From: Streptomyces sp. WM4235
GTDB taxonomy: Bacteria; Actinomycetota; Actinomycetes; Streptomycetales; Streptomycetaceae
Assembly (NCBI RefSeq): GCF_001279725.1
Contig: NZ_LGDE01000090.1
Span: 1-64,000 of the forward strand
Direction: 5' to 3'
Length of the DNA: 64,000 bases
Shown here: in pieces, positions 48,604 through 57,840 of the stretch
How positions within the stretch are numbered: the stretch's first letter is position 1
How the letters are laid out: each line of letters starts with the position of its first letter
The notes under the pieces: model-generated
The model's database searches: none
What the model saw: only the letters and a program-made list of their open reading frames with translations
Told to the model about the DNA's origin: nothing
Made by a program: the position numbers and the translations under genes

Positions 48604-49674
48604 ATGACTGCTCCCTCCTCTGCTCCCGCTTCCCGCCGCGTCCTGCTCGCCGCCCCGCGCGGATACTGCGCGGGCGTCGACCGAGCCGTGATCGCCGTCG
48701 AGAAAGCCCTTGAGCAGTACGGTGCGCCGGTCTACGTACGCCACGAGATCGTCCACAACAAGTACGTCGTCCAGACGCTGGAGAAGAAGGGCGCCATCTT
48801 CGTCGAGCGGACGGAGGAGGTCCCCGAGGGCTCCATCGTGATGTTCTCCGCGCACGGCGTGGCACCCGTGGTCCACGAGGAGGCGGCCCGCGGCCGGCTC
48901 GCGACGATCGACGCGACCTGCCCGCTGGTCACCAAGGTCCACAAGGAAGCCATCCGCTACGCCAACGACGACTTCGACATCCTCCTCATCGGCCACGAGG
49001 GCCACGAGGAGGTCATCGGCACCTCCGGCGAGGCCCCCGACCACATCACCATCGTGGACGGCCCCGACGACGTCGCCAACGTGCGGGTCCGCGACGAGTC
49101 GAAGGTCGTCTGGCTCTCCCAGACCACCCTCTCCGTCGACGAGACCATGGAGACGGTCGACGCCCTGAAGACCAAGTTCCCGCTGCTGGTCTCGCCGCCG
49201 AGCGACGACATCTGCTACGCCACCTCGAACCGCCAGGCCGCGGTCAAGGTGATGGGCGCCGACTCCGACCTGGTCATCGTCGTCGGCTCCAAGAACTCCT
49301 CGAACTCGATCCGCCTCGTCGAGGTGGCCCTGGACGCCGGCGCGCGCGCCGCCCACCTGGTCGACTTCGCGAGCGAGATCGACGAGGCCTGGCTGGAGGG
49401 CGTCACCACCGTCGGCCTGACCTCGGGCGCCTCGGTGCCGGAGGTCCTGGTCGAGGAAGTACTGGAGTGGCTGACGCAGCGCGGCTACGCCGACGTGGAG
49501 ATCGTCAAGACGGCCGAGGAGTCGATCGTCTTCTCGCTGCCCAAGGAACTCCGCCGCGACCTGCGCGCCGAGGCGGCGGGACTCGTCGCGGGGGCGGGCG
49601 ACACCGAGGCGGGCGCTGCCGGGGCGACGGGAACGGCCGGCGCTACGGGTGCGACCGGCGCGACCGAGAAGTAG
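48604..49674 (+). CDS. ispH: 4-hydroxy-3-methylbut-2-enyl diphosphate reductase IspH
   Basis: Protein of 356 aa. The Fe-S cluster ligands C22 ([12 protein letters not shown]), C106 ([12 protein letters not shown]) and C204 ([12 protein letters not shown]) are all present. It catalyses the last step of the MEP pathway, giving IPP and DMAPP, so it feeds the cis-prenyltransferase at 14.9 kb. ATG 48604 is chosen because TACGAT (48591-48596) ends 7 nt upstream (leaderless); ATG 48595 overlaps that box. The last 27 residues are an Ala/Gly/Thr tail not needed for catalysis. Confidence 0.95.
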   Translation: MTAPSSAPASRRVLLAAPRGYCAGVDRAVIAVEKALEQYGAPVYVRHEIVHNKYVVQTLEKKGAIFVERTEEVPEGSIVMFSAHGVAPVVHEEAARGRLATIDATCPLVTKVHKEAIRYANDDFDILLIGHEGHEEVIGTSGEAPDHITIVDGPDDVANVRVRDESKVVWLSQTTLSVDETMETVDALKTKFPLLVSPPSDDICYATSNRQAAVKVMGADSDLVIVVGSKNSSNSIRLVEVALDAGARAAHLVDFASEIDEAWLEGVTTVGLTSGASVPEVLVEEVLEWLTQRGYADVEIVKTAEESIVFSLPKELRRDLRAEAAGLVAGAGDTEAGAAGATGTAGATGATGATEK

Positions 49675-49707
49675 GCCCTTCGCCGCCGTTTTCTCTACGG
49701 TGGTCCC

Positions 49708-50454
49708 ATGCAGATCTTCGGCGTGGACATCGGCGGATCCGGTATCAAGGGCGCTCCCGTGGACCTGGGGCGCGGCGAGTTGGCGCAAGAGCGCCACAAG
49801 GAACTGACACCACAGCCGGCCACCCCCGACGGGGTGGCCGACCGTGTCGTCGACGTGGTCCGCCACTTCGACTGGAAGGGCCCGGTGGGAGTCACCTTCC
49901 CGGGCGTCGTCACCGGCGGGGTCACCCGTACGGCCGCCAACATGGACAAGGCCTGGATCGGGGTCGACACGGCGGCCCTGCTGTCGGAGCGCCTGGACGG
50001 CCAAGCGGTGACCGTCCTGAACGACGCCGACGCGGCCGGGGTCGCGGAGATGACGTACGGCGCCGGCAAAGGGGTCTCCGGCACCGTCATCCTGCTCACC
50101 CTGGGCACCGGCATCGGCAGCGCGCTCTTCACGGACGGCCGACTCGTCCCCAACACCGAACTGGGCCACCTGGAACTGCACGGCCACGACGCGGAGAAGC
50201 GCGCGTCGGTCAAGGCCAAGGAGGACCACGACCTCACCTGGGAGCGCTGGGCGCACCGGCTCCAGAAGTACCTGGAACACGTGGAGATGCTCTTCTCCCC
50301 GGAACTCTTCATCCTCGGGGGCGGCGTCAGCCGCAAGCCGGAGAAGTTCCTGCCCTTGATCGAGGGGATCCGCGCGGAGATCGTGCCGGCGAAGCTCCAG
50401 AACAACGCGGGCATCGTCGGAGCGGCGATGGCGGCCCGCGGCCCGTCGGCCTAG
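49708..50454 (+). CDS. ppgK: Polyphosphate glucokinase PpgK
   Basis: Protein of 248 aa, ROK/ASKHA fold. Phosphate loop [28 protein letters not shown] (catalytic Asp), [13 protein letters not shown] and the ELGHLELHG motif match polyphosphate-dependent glucokinases of actinobacteria. It phosphorylates glucose using polyphosphate or ATP. TACGGT (49696-49701) ends 6 nt before ATG 49708 without a Shine-Dalgarno, so it may have its own leaderless transcript 33 bp after ispH. Confidence 0.92.
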   Translation: MQIFGVDIGGSGIKGAPVDLGRGELAQERHKELTPQPATPDGVADRVVDVVRHFDWKGPVGVTFPGVVTGGVTRTAANMDKAWIGVDTAALLSERLDGQAVTVLNDADAAGVAEMTYGAGKGVSGTVILLTLGTGIGSALFTDGRLVPNTELGHLELHGHDAEKRASVKAKEDHDLTWERWAHRLQKYLEHVEMLFSPELFILGGGVSRKPEKFLPLIEGIRAEIVPAKLQNNAGIVGAAMAARGPSA

Positions 50455-50508
50455 GCCTGGCGGCGGGGTCGGGGGGCGGCCGTCAGGTCACGGGCGGGGT
50501 GGCTGCGA

Positions 50509-50525
50509 CCACCCGGCCCGGGTGG
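50509..50525. terminator. Small hairpin between converging ppgK and DUF6542 genes
   Basis: A 7-bp stem CCACCCG / CGGGTGG with a 3-nt loop immediately before the DUF6542 stop. There is no T run, so termination is uncertain. Confidence 0.4.
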
Positions 50526-50527
50526 GC

Positions 50528-51025
50528 TCAGACCACCCGGCGGGGCATGCGGCGCTTCCCGATCAGCACGGCCTTGCGCACCAGCGCGATCAGGGCCGCG
50601 ACGACCGTTCCCGCGTACAGCCAGCCGGCGTGCAGGGACAACGCCGACACGATCCCCATCAGCTGCCCGCCGATGCCACCGGAACCCCCGGAGACGGGCC
50701 AGACCCCGACCGCGAACGCGATCGGGGCACTGATGGGGGCGGTGATCAGGTCGGCGGGACGCACCCAGAGCGCGGTCGTGGCGGCCACGGGCAGGAAGAG
50801 CAGCCCGTAAGCGAACAGCGACGCGTCGAACAGCAGCCAGACGATCCCCGCGACCACCGCCATCGCCACACACGCGAAGAGCCCGCCACCGAGGCCGGTC
50901 AGCCGCGGCCGGGGCAGCCGCCGCCGGGCAGGGGCCGGCTTCGTCGGGCGAGCCGCCCCCGGGGTCTGCTGCCTCGGGATCTGCTCCCGCGGGTGACGTA
51001 CTGAACGCGCCCTGTAGTGCTCCAC
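50528..51025 (-). CDS. DUF6542-like integral membrane protein
   Basis: Protein of 165 aa. A basic Arg/Pro-rich N-terminus of about 40 residues is followed by four hydrophobic segments (about 45-65, 70-88, 90-112 and 122-150) and a basic C-terminus. This pattern fits the actinobacterial DUF6542 family; function unknown. GTG 51025 has TAGTTT 6 nt upstream and no Shine-Dalgarno, suggesting a leaderless mRNA. It is divergent from ychF. Confidence 0.7.
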   Translation of the reverse strand: MEHYRARSVRHPREQIPRQQTPGAARPTKPAPARRRLPRPRLTGLGGGLFACVAMAVVAGIVWLLFDASLFAYGLLFLPVAATTALWVRPADLITAPISAPIAFAVGVWPVSGGSGGIGGQLMGIVSALSLHAGWLYAGTVVAALIALVRKAVLIGKRRMPRRVV

Positions 51026-51159
51026 CCCACCAAACTAGGCGGGGAGGCCCCTGTCCGAGGGCCCGGACACGCGTACAACGAGCGCCACTCATCGGAAAGT
51101 AAACTGTCCGACGGCCCATCCCGGGCCGCCGCCCCCTCCAGCTACGGGAAGTCGCCAAC

Positions 51160-52248
<1,089 letters not shown>

Positions 52249-52298
52249 GCGGATGAAATAACACCACGTCGCTGACGTGGCAAACATGCAGGTCAGGA

Positions 52299-52328
52299 GG
52301 GGTCGGGCTCTGTTGAGCCCGACCCCTT
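52299..52328 (+). terminator. ychF terminator
   Basis: A perfect 12-bp stem GGGGTCGGGCTC / GAGCCCGACCCC with loop TGTT and TT after it. A degenerate copy occurs at 53096-53127. Confidence 0.82.
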
Positions 52329-52336
52329 CGTCGTCA

Positions 52337-52358
52337 CCGTGCTGGATTGGTGCTGGAT
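52337..52358. repeat. Left flanking direct repeat (DR1) of the toxin-antitoxin island
   Basis: 22 bp ending GTGCTGGATTGGTGCTGGAT. The same 22 bp with one change occurs at 52979-53000 on the other side of the toxin-antitoxin genes, and a diverged form (16 of 22) at 53134-53155. Confidence 0.85.
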
Positions 52359-52382
52359 ATTCTGACGCGGGGTCAGCGGCGA

Positions 52383-52646
52383 TCAGGCCTCGTAAACGGT
52401 GGACCGGTGTCCGACGTGAACGACCCAGACCACCAATTCCCCGTTGTCGATCGTGTAGACGACGCGGTAGTCGCCGACGCGGAGGCGGCGACGTTCGGGC
52501 TGGGACACGAGTGCGGTGGTGTTGAAGCCGAGAGGGTCGGTTTCCAGCTCGGTCAGCTTGGCCAGGATGCGCAGCGCCACGTCGCGAGGGATCTTCCGGA
52601 GCTCGGCCTGCGCCTCGGGCCGGAAGACGGTCCGGTACTCACTCAC
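52383..52646 (-). CDS. RelE/ParE-family toxin
   Basis: Protein of 87 aa with the RelE fold: RTVFRPEAQAELRKIPRDVA, helix ILAKLTELETDP, then RRRLRVGDYRVVYTIDNGEL and VVHVGHRSTVYE. The basic residues in RRRLRVGDYR are where RelE toxins hold the mRNA substrate in the ribosomal A site. GTG 52646 overlaps the antitoxin stop by 8 bp, so the two are translationally coupled. It would inhibit translation when the antitoxin is degraded. Confidence 0.9.
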   Translation of the reverse strand: MSEYRTVFRPEAQAELRKIPRDVALRILAKLTELETDPLGFNTTALVSQPERRRLRVGDYRVVYTIDNGELVVWVVHVGHRSTVYEA

Positions 52647-52905
52647 TGCGCGCCAGCGTCTCCCTCATGATGTCCTCGATCGGGATTCCGGGCGCCGGGT
52701 TGGCCATGCGCTCGTCGATGATCCGGTTGATCTCGCGCTCTTCCCACTCCTGATACTTGCGCAGCACGTCGATGGAGACGACGGCGGCGACTTCCTTGCC
52801 TCGGCGCGTGATCACCGTGGGCACGTCGTCGCGGTCCGCGCGCTCCACGACCTCGGCCAGGTGTGCGCGCACGTCGCGGATGGACTCTATGGGCATCTGA
52901 CTCAT
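52639..52905 (-). CDS. Phd/YefM-family antitoxin
   Basis: Protein of 88 aa. The N-terminal Phd/YefM DNA-binding fold is clear (PIESIRDVRAHLAEVVERAD, VPTVITRRGKEVAAVVSIDVL), followed by a helical toxin-binding tail (YQEWEEREINRIIDERMANP). It neutralises the RelE toxin and represses the operon. Start ATG 52905 is leaderless with respect to a good promoter (TTGTGT, 17 nt, TACGCT, 7 nt). It is the first gene of the pair and sits within the repeat-bounded island. Confidence 0.9.
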   Translation of the reverse strand: MSQMPIESIRDVRAHLAEVVERADRDDVPTVITRRGKEVAAVVSIDVLRKYQEWEEREINRIIDERMANPAPGIPIEDIMRETLARSE

Positions 52906-52912
52906 GCGCCCA

Positions 52913-52941
52913 AGCGTACAGAGTGTGCCATGTGTACACAA
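52913..52941 (-). promoter_or_regulatory. Toxin-antitoxin promoter with palindromic operator
   Basis: Minus-strand -35 TTGTGT (52936-52941), 17-nt spacer, -10 TACGCT (52913-52918), then 7 nt to the antitoxin ATG. The 10-bp palindrome TGTGTACACA (52931-52940) overlaps the -35 and is the probable antitoxin-binding site. Confidence 0.75.
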
Positions 52942-52978
52942 CGCGGGGGGTGTGCTGGACGTGCTGGATGAACTCGCA

Positions 52979-53000
52979 CCGTGCTGGATCGGTGCTGGAT
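52979..53000. repeat. Right flanking direct repeat (DR2)
   Basis: 22 bp ending GTGCTGGATCGGTGCTGGAT, identical to DR1 (52337-52358) except one base. The toxin-antitoxin module lies exactly between the two copies. Confidence 0.85.
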
Positions 53001-53049
53001 GGCCACGTTCAGAACCGCGTTTCTGCAGGTCGGAGCCCTGTGCTGAACG

Positions 53050-53063
53050 TTCCGCTTCAACGT
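53050..53063. repeat. Second copy of the ychF 3' end
   Basis: TTCCGCTTCAACGT repeats the ychF sequence at 52231-52244 that encodes the last residues (FRFNV). It is followed after 32 bp by the degenerate terminator copy and then by a diverged DR, the same order as after ychF itself. Confidence 0.75.
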
Positions 53064-53089
53064 GTAGGTAGTTTCGTCAGATGCGCACT

Positions 53090-53344
53090 TCAGAAGGGGC
53101 CGGGCTCTTGCGAGTCCGACCCCTTTTGCATTCCCGTGCCGACTTGGTGCTGACCTGCGGGGCGCCTTGCGGCGTGCACCTGTGCAGCTCGTGTGAGCAA
53201 CCGAACGCGGATTGTTACGGCTCCGTCGATCAGCTCGGTGTGGCGTGGTGCCTCGGGGAGGCGGTCCGGGTTCTCCGCGAACCAGCCCTCCGTGAACCAG
53301 CCCTCCGCGCGTGGCGGGCGCATCCGGTCCGGCAGTGCGGTCAC
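53090..53344 (-). pseudogene. Truncated Uma2-family restriction-like endonuclease gene
   Basis: Only the N-terminal segment matches Uma2/DUF820 proteins: TALPDRMRPPRAEGWF ... DRLPEAPRHTELIDGAVTIR (about 46 residues, 53207-53344). The catalytic PD-(D/E)xK core that should follow is missing; the frame runs into unrelated sequence and stops at 53090. A 15-bp tandem duplication (53279-53293 / 53294-53308) repeats EGWF. The gene appears cut by the rearrangement that produced the ychF 3'-end copy and DR3. Confidence 0.7.
53096..53127 (+). terminator. Degenerate copy of the ychF terminator
   Basis: A 12-bp stem GGGGCCGGGCTC / GAGTCCGACCCC with one mismatch and one G-U pair, loop TTGC, followed by TTTT. 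Hairpin end to following repeat is 11 nt, identical to the spacing after ychF. Confidence 0.7.
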
Positions 53345-53457
53345 GGCTTCACGTAGCGGCCCGCGGCTCATGCCGGGAGGGGTCGATGGTGTCTCCTTCT
53401 GCTGATCGAGGAGGTCGACGATGGTCGTGGGGCGGCCGGGGCCGGGGTGGCTGGGTG

Positions 53458-54447
53458 TCACAGGGCTCGGGTCGAGGCGATCGTGAAGGTGGTCGGGGTG
53501 CCGTGGCCCGGGTTCATGGGGCCGCCCTGGTCGAACTGGGAGCGGACGATCAGGGTGCGGCCGGCCGTACGGGTCAGGGTCGTGGGGATCTGGAGGCCCG
53601 GGTCCGTCAGGGTGCGGGTCAGGCGGGCACGGGTGCCGTCGGGGGTGAGCTGCCAGCGGGTCAGGGTGTTGGTGGTGTTGTGGGCCACGCGCAGGACGCC
53701 GCCGGGGGAGAGGTGCAGGCCGTCGGCGGCCTTGAGGTCGCCGCCGCTGAGGGCGACGCGGGAGAGGGCGCCCGTGCGCAGGTCGATGCGGTGGAGGTCG
53801 CCCGCGGTCATGTCGACGGTGAGCAGGTAGCGGCCGGCCGGGTCCGCGACGATGCCGTTGAGGGGGAAGCTGCCGGCCGGTGACGGGGTCAGCCGGTCGC
53901 TCAGGTCGTACGCCGCTTCCAATGGGCCGGAGCCGGTGGCCAGTTGGGCGGGCGTGACGCGGTAGACGACGGCGCGGACGCTGTCGCTCAGGTAGGCCGT
54001 GCCGTCCGGGGTGACGGTCAGGTCGTTGACGAAGAACGGTTCGCCGCCGGTGACCTCGAAGTGGGCGAGGCGGGTGCCGGTGCGGGTGTCGTACACCGCC
54101 ACGCCCGTGGTGGAGTCGGTGACCCACAGGCGGCCCCGGTCGTCGACGAAGAGGCCGTTCGCGGTGTCGCGGCCGTCGGTGCCCGCGGGCAGGAAGACCT
54201 CGGCGGTGCGGTGGCCGGGGCGGGTGCGGTAGACGGTGCCGTCGGCGTACGAGCCGACGTAGACCGTGCCCGTGCGGGCGTCCGCCGCGATGCCCTCCGG
54301 GTAGATCTTGGCGCCCGGGAGGGAGAAGGCGGTGGAGACGCGGGTGTCCGAGGCTGCCTGGGCGGGCGCGGTGCCCAGGGCGAGAACGCCGGCGAGGGCA
54401 GCGGTCAGGGGCAGGGTCAGGAGCTTGGTGGCAGGTGCGAGCTTCAT
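53458..54447 (-). CDS. Secreted SMP-30/gluconolactonase-like beta-propeller protein
   Basis: Protein of 329 aa with a signal peptide (LLTLPLTAALAGVLALGTAP, cleavage near AQA-AS). The rest is a beta-propeller of the SMP-30/Gluconolactonase/LRE-like type: ANGLFVDDRGRLWVTDSTTG, VNDLTVTPDGTAYLSDS, LNGIVADPAGRYLLTVD, ADGLHLSPGGVLRVAHN. The repeated D/N-G-L/I pattern marks metal-site loops, so lactonase or esterase activity is possible but not assured. It is divergent from a MarR gene with an operator in its promoter spacer. Confidence 0.82.
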   Translation of the reverse strand: MKLAPATKLLTLPLTAALAGVLALGTAPAQAASDTRVSTAFSLPGAKIYPEGIAADARTGTVYVGSYADGTVYRTRPGHRTAEVFLPAGTDGRDTANGLFVDDRGRLWVTDSTTGVAVYDTRTGTRLAHFEVTGGEPFFVNDLTVTPDGTAYLSDSVRAVVYRVTPAQLATGSGPLEAAYDLSDRLTPSPAGSFPLNGIVADPAGRYLLTVDMTAGDLHRIDLRTGALSRVALSGGDLKAADGLHLSPGGVLRVAHNTTNTLTRWQLTPDGTRARLTRTLTDPGLQIPTTLTRTAGRTLIVRSQFDQGGPMNPGHGTPTTFTIASTRAL

Positions 54448-54586
54448 CGTCGGTTTCCCGTTCTCGGCATCAGTCGGCATCAGTGGGCAGCAGTGGGCAT
54501 CGGTCGTCGGCCAAGGGGCGTGGCGCGCGGGCATGGCTGATCGGATGCATGGCATCGTGAGGGGGCATTCGATCAGGCGAGTGCGA

Positions 54587-54627
54587 ATGTATGTTAGAGG
54601 TCTAATGATTGGCAAGGGTCGTAGGAT
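54587..54627. promoter_or_regulatory. Divergent MarR-controlled promoters
   Basis: Minus strand: TTGCCA (54610-54615), 17-nt spacer, ATACAT (54587-54592) for the SMP-30-like gene. Plus strand: TAGGAT (54622-54627), 6 nt before the marR ATG. The inverted repeat TTAGAGGTCTAA (54594-54605) lies in the minus-strand spacer and over the -35 region of marR, a natural position for MarR repression of both. Confidence 0.65.
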
Positions 54628-54633
54628 GCCGGA

Positions 54634-55071
54634 ATGACTTCCATGCCCGCCGAGGAGCGCATCGGTTCTCACCTCAAGCGCGCCGAGCAGGCCCTCCTCG
54701 CGGCGAAGAACACCGCGTGCAAGCCGGCGGCGGTGACGGTTCCGCAGTACGCCGCCCTGCTCTGGCTCGCCGAGAAGCCCGGTATCTCCGCCGCGGCGCT
54801 CTCCCGGCTGTGCGGAGTCACCCCGCCGACGATGAACACCGTCCTGAAGAACCTCCAGGAGCGCGGCCTCGTCGAGCGGACCGCGCATGAATGGCACGGC
54901 AACGTCCTGGAGACGCGGCTCACGATCGAGGGGCGGGCCGTGATGGAGCTGGCCGACGCGGGTGCGGTACGGGTGGAGCGGGCGCTGGCCGCGGAGTTCA
55001 CGGATGAGGAGCGCGAGCGGCTCGTCGAGCTGCTGGGCCGGTGTACACGGGTGCTCGGCACCCTGAAGTGA
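54634..55071 (+). CDS. MarR-family transcriptional regulator
   Basis: Protein of 145 aa. The winged HTH core (PQYAALLWLAEKPGISAAAL, LCGVTPPTMNTVLKNLQERG, wing TRLTIEGRAVMELADAG) is typical of MarR. It carries one Cys in the N-terminal helix (NTACKPAAV) and one in the HTH (RLCGVT), so redox sensing is conceivable. The ATG follows a TAGGAT box by 6 nt (leaderless). Probably represses itself and the divergent SMP-30-like gene. Confidence 0.9.
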   Translation: MTSMPAEERIGSHLKRAEQALLAAKNTACKPAAVTVPQYAALLWLAEKPGISAAALSRLCGVTPPTMNTVLKNLQERGLVERTAHEWHGNVLETRLTIEGRAVMELADAGAVRVERALAAEFTDEERERLVELLGRCTRVLGTLK

Positions 55072-55250
55072 GTGAGGGCGACCCGGGGCGCACCCCGGTC
55101 CCCGCCTGCTGACCCCGTGCTCCCGCGGTGAGATCCGTGTCATGTTTTTGTCTGGTTTGGAACTCCCGGCAGTTCTCGTGCATCAGGACTGAAGGGATGC
55201 CCAGCCGTTCTGTCCCGCTGGGGCAGCCATGACCGTTCGGAGCGAAGTTC

Positions 55251-56468
55251 GTGCACCAGTACCCGCAGCGCCCGCGGCCTGATGACCAGCCGTACGATCC
55301 CGATCGGTCGTACCACGGGCCGGACCGGTCGTACGGTCCGGACCGGTCGTACCAGCCGCCCGAGGGGGACCGGCCGTCGCCCGAGCCGCGCGGGCCCAGG
55401 CGTTCCCGGCGCGCCCTGTGGGTCGGCGTGCCCCTGGTGCTCGTGGTGGTGCTCGGCGCCGGCGGGTTCGCCGCCTGGAAGAACGAGTGGTTCTCCGGCA
55501 ACGGGGAGAGCGTGAGCTTCGGCAAGGACGTCCCGGCGGCGGTGGGGTCCGACGACCCGAAGCCGGGCGGTTCCTCCCCGGCGGCGCCGGCGCCGCCGAC
55601 CGGTGATCCGGACGTGTCGCTGCCCGTCGGACCGAAGTCCGACTTCAAGCAGACCGCCAAGCTCGACGACGGCACGATCATCGCCAAGACCCGCCTCGCC
55701 GGCGCCAAGTCCGGCTTCGAGGGGGACGTCTGGGTGTGGACGCCGAAGGAGTACGGCGAGAAGGAGTACGAGAAGAGCGCCTTCCCGGTGCTCATCGCGC
55801 TCCCCGGGGGCAACGGCTTCCCGGCGAACTACTGGGCCGACCGCAGCCTGGGTCTGCAGAAGGCCGTCAGTGAGGGCGTCCGCGCCGGCACCAGCCTGCC
55901 GTTCGTCCTGGTGATGCCCGTACTCAACCCGGACAACAAGTACTACTACGACGGCGCGGACATCCCGGGCCGGCCCAAGATGGGCACGTGGCTCGCCGAG
56001 GACATACCGGACTTCGCCCGCGCCAACTTCCGTACGTACAAGTCCCGCGACGGCTGGGCCTTCATGGGCTCCTCCTCCGGCGCCTTCGTCGGGATGAAGC
56101 AGGTCCTCCAGCACCCGGACAGGTTCAAAGCCGTGATCGCCAGTGGTGGCGAGATCGTTCCCGACTCCCCGCTCTGGAAGGGTCACCAGGCGGAGATGGA
56201 CGCGAACGATCCCGAGAAGCTCGCCAAGAAGCTGATCGACGCCAACGGCCCGGAGGTCTACATCAACTTTCAGGTCGGGACGAAGGAGACGGGCAAGGAC
56301 CGGATGCTCCAGTTCCAGCGGGAGTACGGCAAGGGTCCCGTCAAGATCACCATCCGGGACATACAGAACGGCGAGCACAACGGCTGGCACTACGTGCGCG
56401 GCATGAAGGAAGGCTCGCTGGAATGGATCAGCAAGGTGTTGAAGGGCCCGAAGCCGGAAGCCGGGTGA
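55251..56468 (+). CDS. Membrane-anchored alpha/beta-hydrolase (esterase D / antigen 85-like)
   Basis: Protein of 405 aa. The cytoplasmic N-terminus contains Tyr/Pro/Asp repeats (PDRSY three times), then a transmembrane helix (about 55-75), a Gly/Ser/Pro linker and a PF00756-type esterase domain (about 125-400). Nucleophile Ser275 lies in GSSSGAF; ALPGGNGFPANYW and the late H in GEHNGWHY complete the likely triad. Related proteins are S-formylglutathione hydrolases and mycolyltransferases. A paralogue follows 260 bp downstream. Confidence 0.82.
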   Translation: MHQYPQRPRPDDQPYDPDRSYHGPDRSYGPDRSYQPPEGDRPSPEPRGPRRSRRALWVGVPLVLVVVLGAGGFAAWKNEWFSGNGESVSFGKDVPAAVGSDDPKPGGSSPAAPAPPTGDPDVSLPVGPKSDFKQTAKLDDGTIIAKTRLAGAKSGFEGDVWVWTPKEYGEKEYEKSAFPVLIALPGGNGFPANYWADRSLGLQKAVSEGVRAGTSLPFVLVMPVLNPDNKYYYDGADIPGRPKMGTWLAEDIPDFARANFRTYKSRDGWAFMGSSSGAFVGMKQVLQHPDRFKAVIASGGEIVPDSPLWKGHQAEMDANDPEKLAKKLIDANGPEVYINFQVGTKETGKDRMLQFQREYGKGPVKITIRDIQNGEHNGWHYVRGMKEGSLEWISKVLKGPKPEAG

Positions 56469-56727
56469 CCCACCCCGAGACCCCCCTGACAGGCCCCGAC
56501 CCCGACAGGTCCCCCGACGGGCCCCGACCCCGACGGACCACGGCCCCGACAGACCCCGCCCCGCGCCCGAGCGGTCCGCACACCGGTCCGGGTGGCGCGC
56601 GCCACGTCGCCCCGCTCCCAGGCAACCCATCACGTCGTTCACAACTCTGACAGGTGTGCACAGGGGGGACCTGTCGGTCCGACCCGCGCTCGGTGCGAGC
56701 GCAGGAGAAGGAACGGGAAAAGAAGTC

Positions 56728-57840
56728 GTGCTGCAAGAACAACAACGTGACGCCGACCATGCGACCGATGGACGGCATCTCGCGACCGACGGACGACGTC
56801 GCCCAAGGAGGCGCCCGGCCCTGATCGGCGGAGCCCTCGCCGTGGCCCTCGCGGGGGGCGGCGCGGCGGCCTACGCGTTCGGCGTCTTCTCGGACATAGG
56901 GGATCCGGTGTCCTTCGGCGCGTCCCACGAGCCGGCCGCGGCCACCGGGGACGTCACACCGGGCGTGCGCATGCCCACCGGTCCGAAGGCCTCGTTCGTC
57001 CGTAGCTCCCGGCTGCCGGACGGCACCCAGATCGCCCAGACGACCATCACCGGCGCGAAGTCGGGATTCAAGGGCGACGTGTGGGTGTGGGCGCCGAAGG
57101 AGTACGACGACCCGCGGTACGCCAAGAGCGCCTTCCCGGTCCTGATCTCGCTCCCCGGCGGTCGCGGCTACCCCAAGAACTACTGGGGGACGGGTCCCGG
57201 CCTCGGTCTGCAGCAGGCCGTGAGCAACGGGGTGAAGACCGGTACCAGCCTGCCCTTCATCCTCGTCATGCCGGTGATCAACGCGGACACCAAGCACCAC
57301 TTCGACGGCTCGGACATTCCCGGCCAGCCGAAGATGGGCACCTGGATGGCCGAGGACATCCCCGCTTTCACCCGGGCCAATTTCCGCACCTTCGACTCGC
57401 GTGACGGCTGGGCCTTCATGGGCTCCTCCTCCGGCGGCTTCGGTGCCCTCAAGCACGTCCTGAAGTTCCCCGACCGCTTCAAGGCGGTCATCGCCAGCGG
57501 AGTGGACATGGTCCCCGATTCCCCGCTGTGGAAGGGGAACAGGCAGGCCATGGACGCGAACAACCCGGAGAGGCTGGCCGCGAAGTTGATCAAGGAGGGT
57601 GGCCCGGACGTATACGTCAACTTCCAGATCGGCACCAAGGAGAGCGGTCGCGCTCTCGCCGAGAAGTTCATGAACAGCTACGGGAAGGGCCCCGTGCACA
57701 CCCGCCTCCAGGTGATCCAGGATGGTGAGCACAACGGAAAGTCGTACGTACGCGGCATGAAGGAGGGCTCCCTCGCGTGGATCAGCAAGGTGATGGCCGC
57801 GCCGACCCCGACCAGCGTGGGCGCGCCCGAGGCGAGATGA
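56728..57840 (+). CDS. Paralogous membrane-anchored esterase
   Basis: Protein of 370 aa, closely similar to the preceding esterase over the whole extracytoplasmic domain (for example KSGFKGDVWVWAPKEY, SAFPVLISLPGG, GTSLPFILVMPV, ANFRTFDSRDGWAFMGSSSG; nucleophile Ser234). The N-terminus differs: no Tyr repeats but an Arg-rich patch before the helix (about 31-52). Tandem duplication with later divergence of the anchor is likely. GTG 56728 is chosen; a GTG further up at 56656 is possible. The stop overlaps the next start (ATGA). Confidence 0.82.
   Translation: MLQEQQRDADHATDGRHLATDGRRRPRRRPALIGGALAVALAGGGAAAYAFGVFSDIGDPVSFGASHEPAAATGDVTPGVRMPTGPKASFVRSSRLPDGTQIAQTTITGAKSGFKGDVWVWAPKEYDDPRYAKSAFPVLISLPGGRGYPKNYWGTGPGLGLQQAVSNGVKTGTSLPFILVMPVINADTKHHFDGSDIPGQPKMGTWMAEDIPAFTRANFRTFDSRDGWAFMGSSSGGFGALKHVLKFPDRFKAVIASGVDMVPDSPLWKGNRQAMDANNPERLAAKLIKEGGPDVYVNFQIGTKESGRALAEKFMNSYGKGPVHTRLQVIQDGEHNGKSYVRGMKEGSLAWISKVMAAPTPTSVGAPEAR

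Noticed and set aside
53193..53405. Small plus-strand protein gene downstream of the toxin-antitoxin island
   Set aside because: It is antisense to the recognisable Uma2 fragment and has no Shine-Dalgarno or domain.
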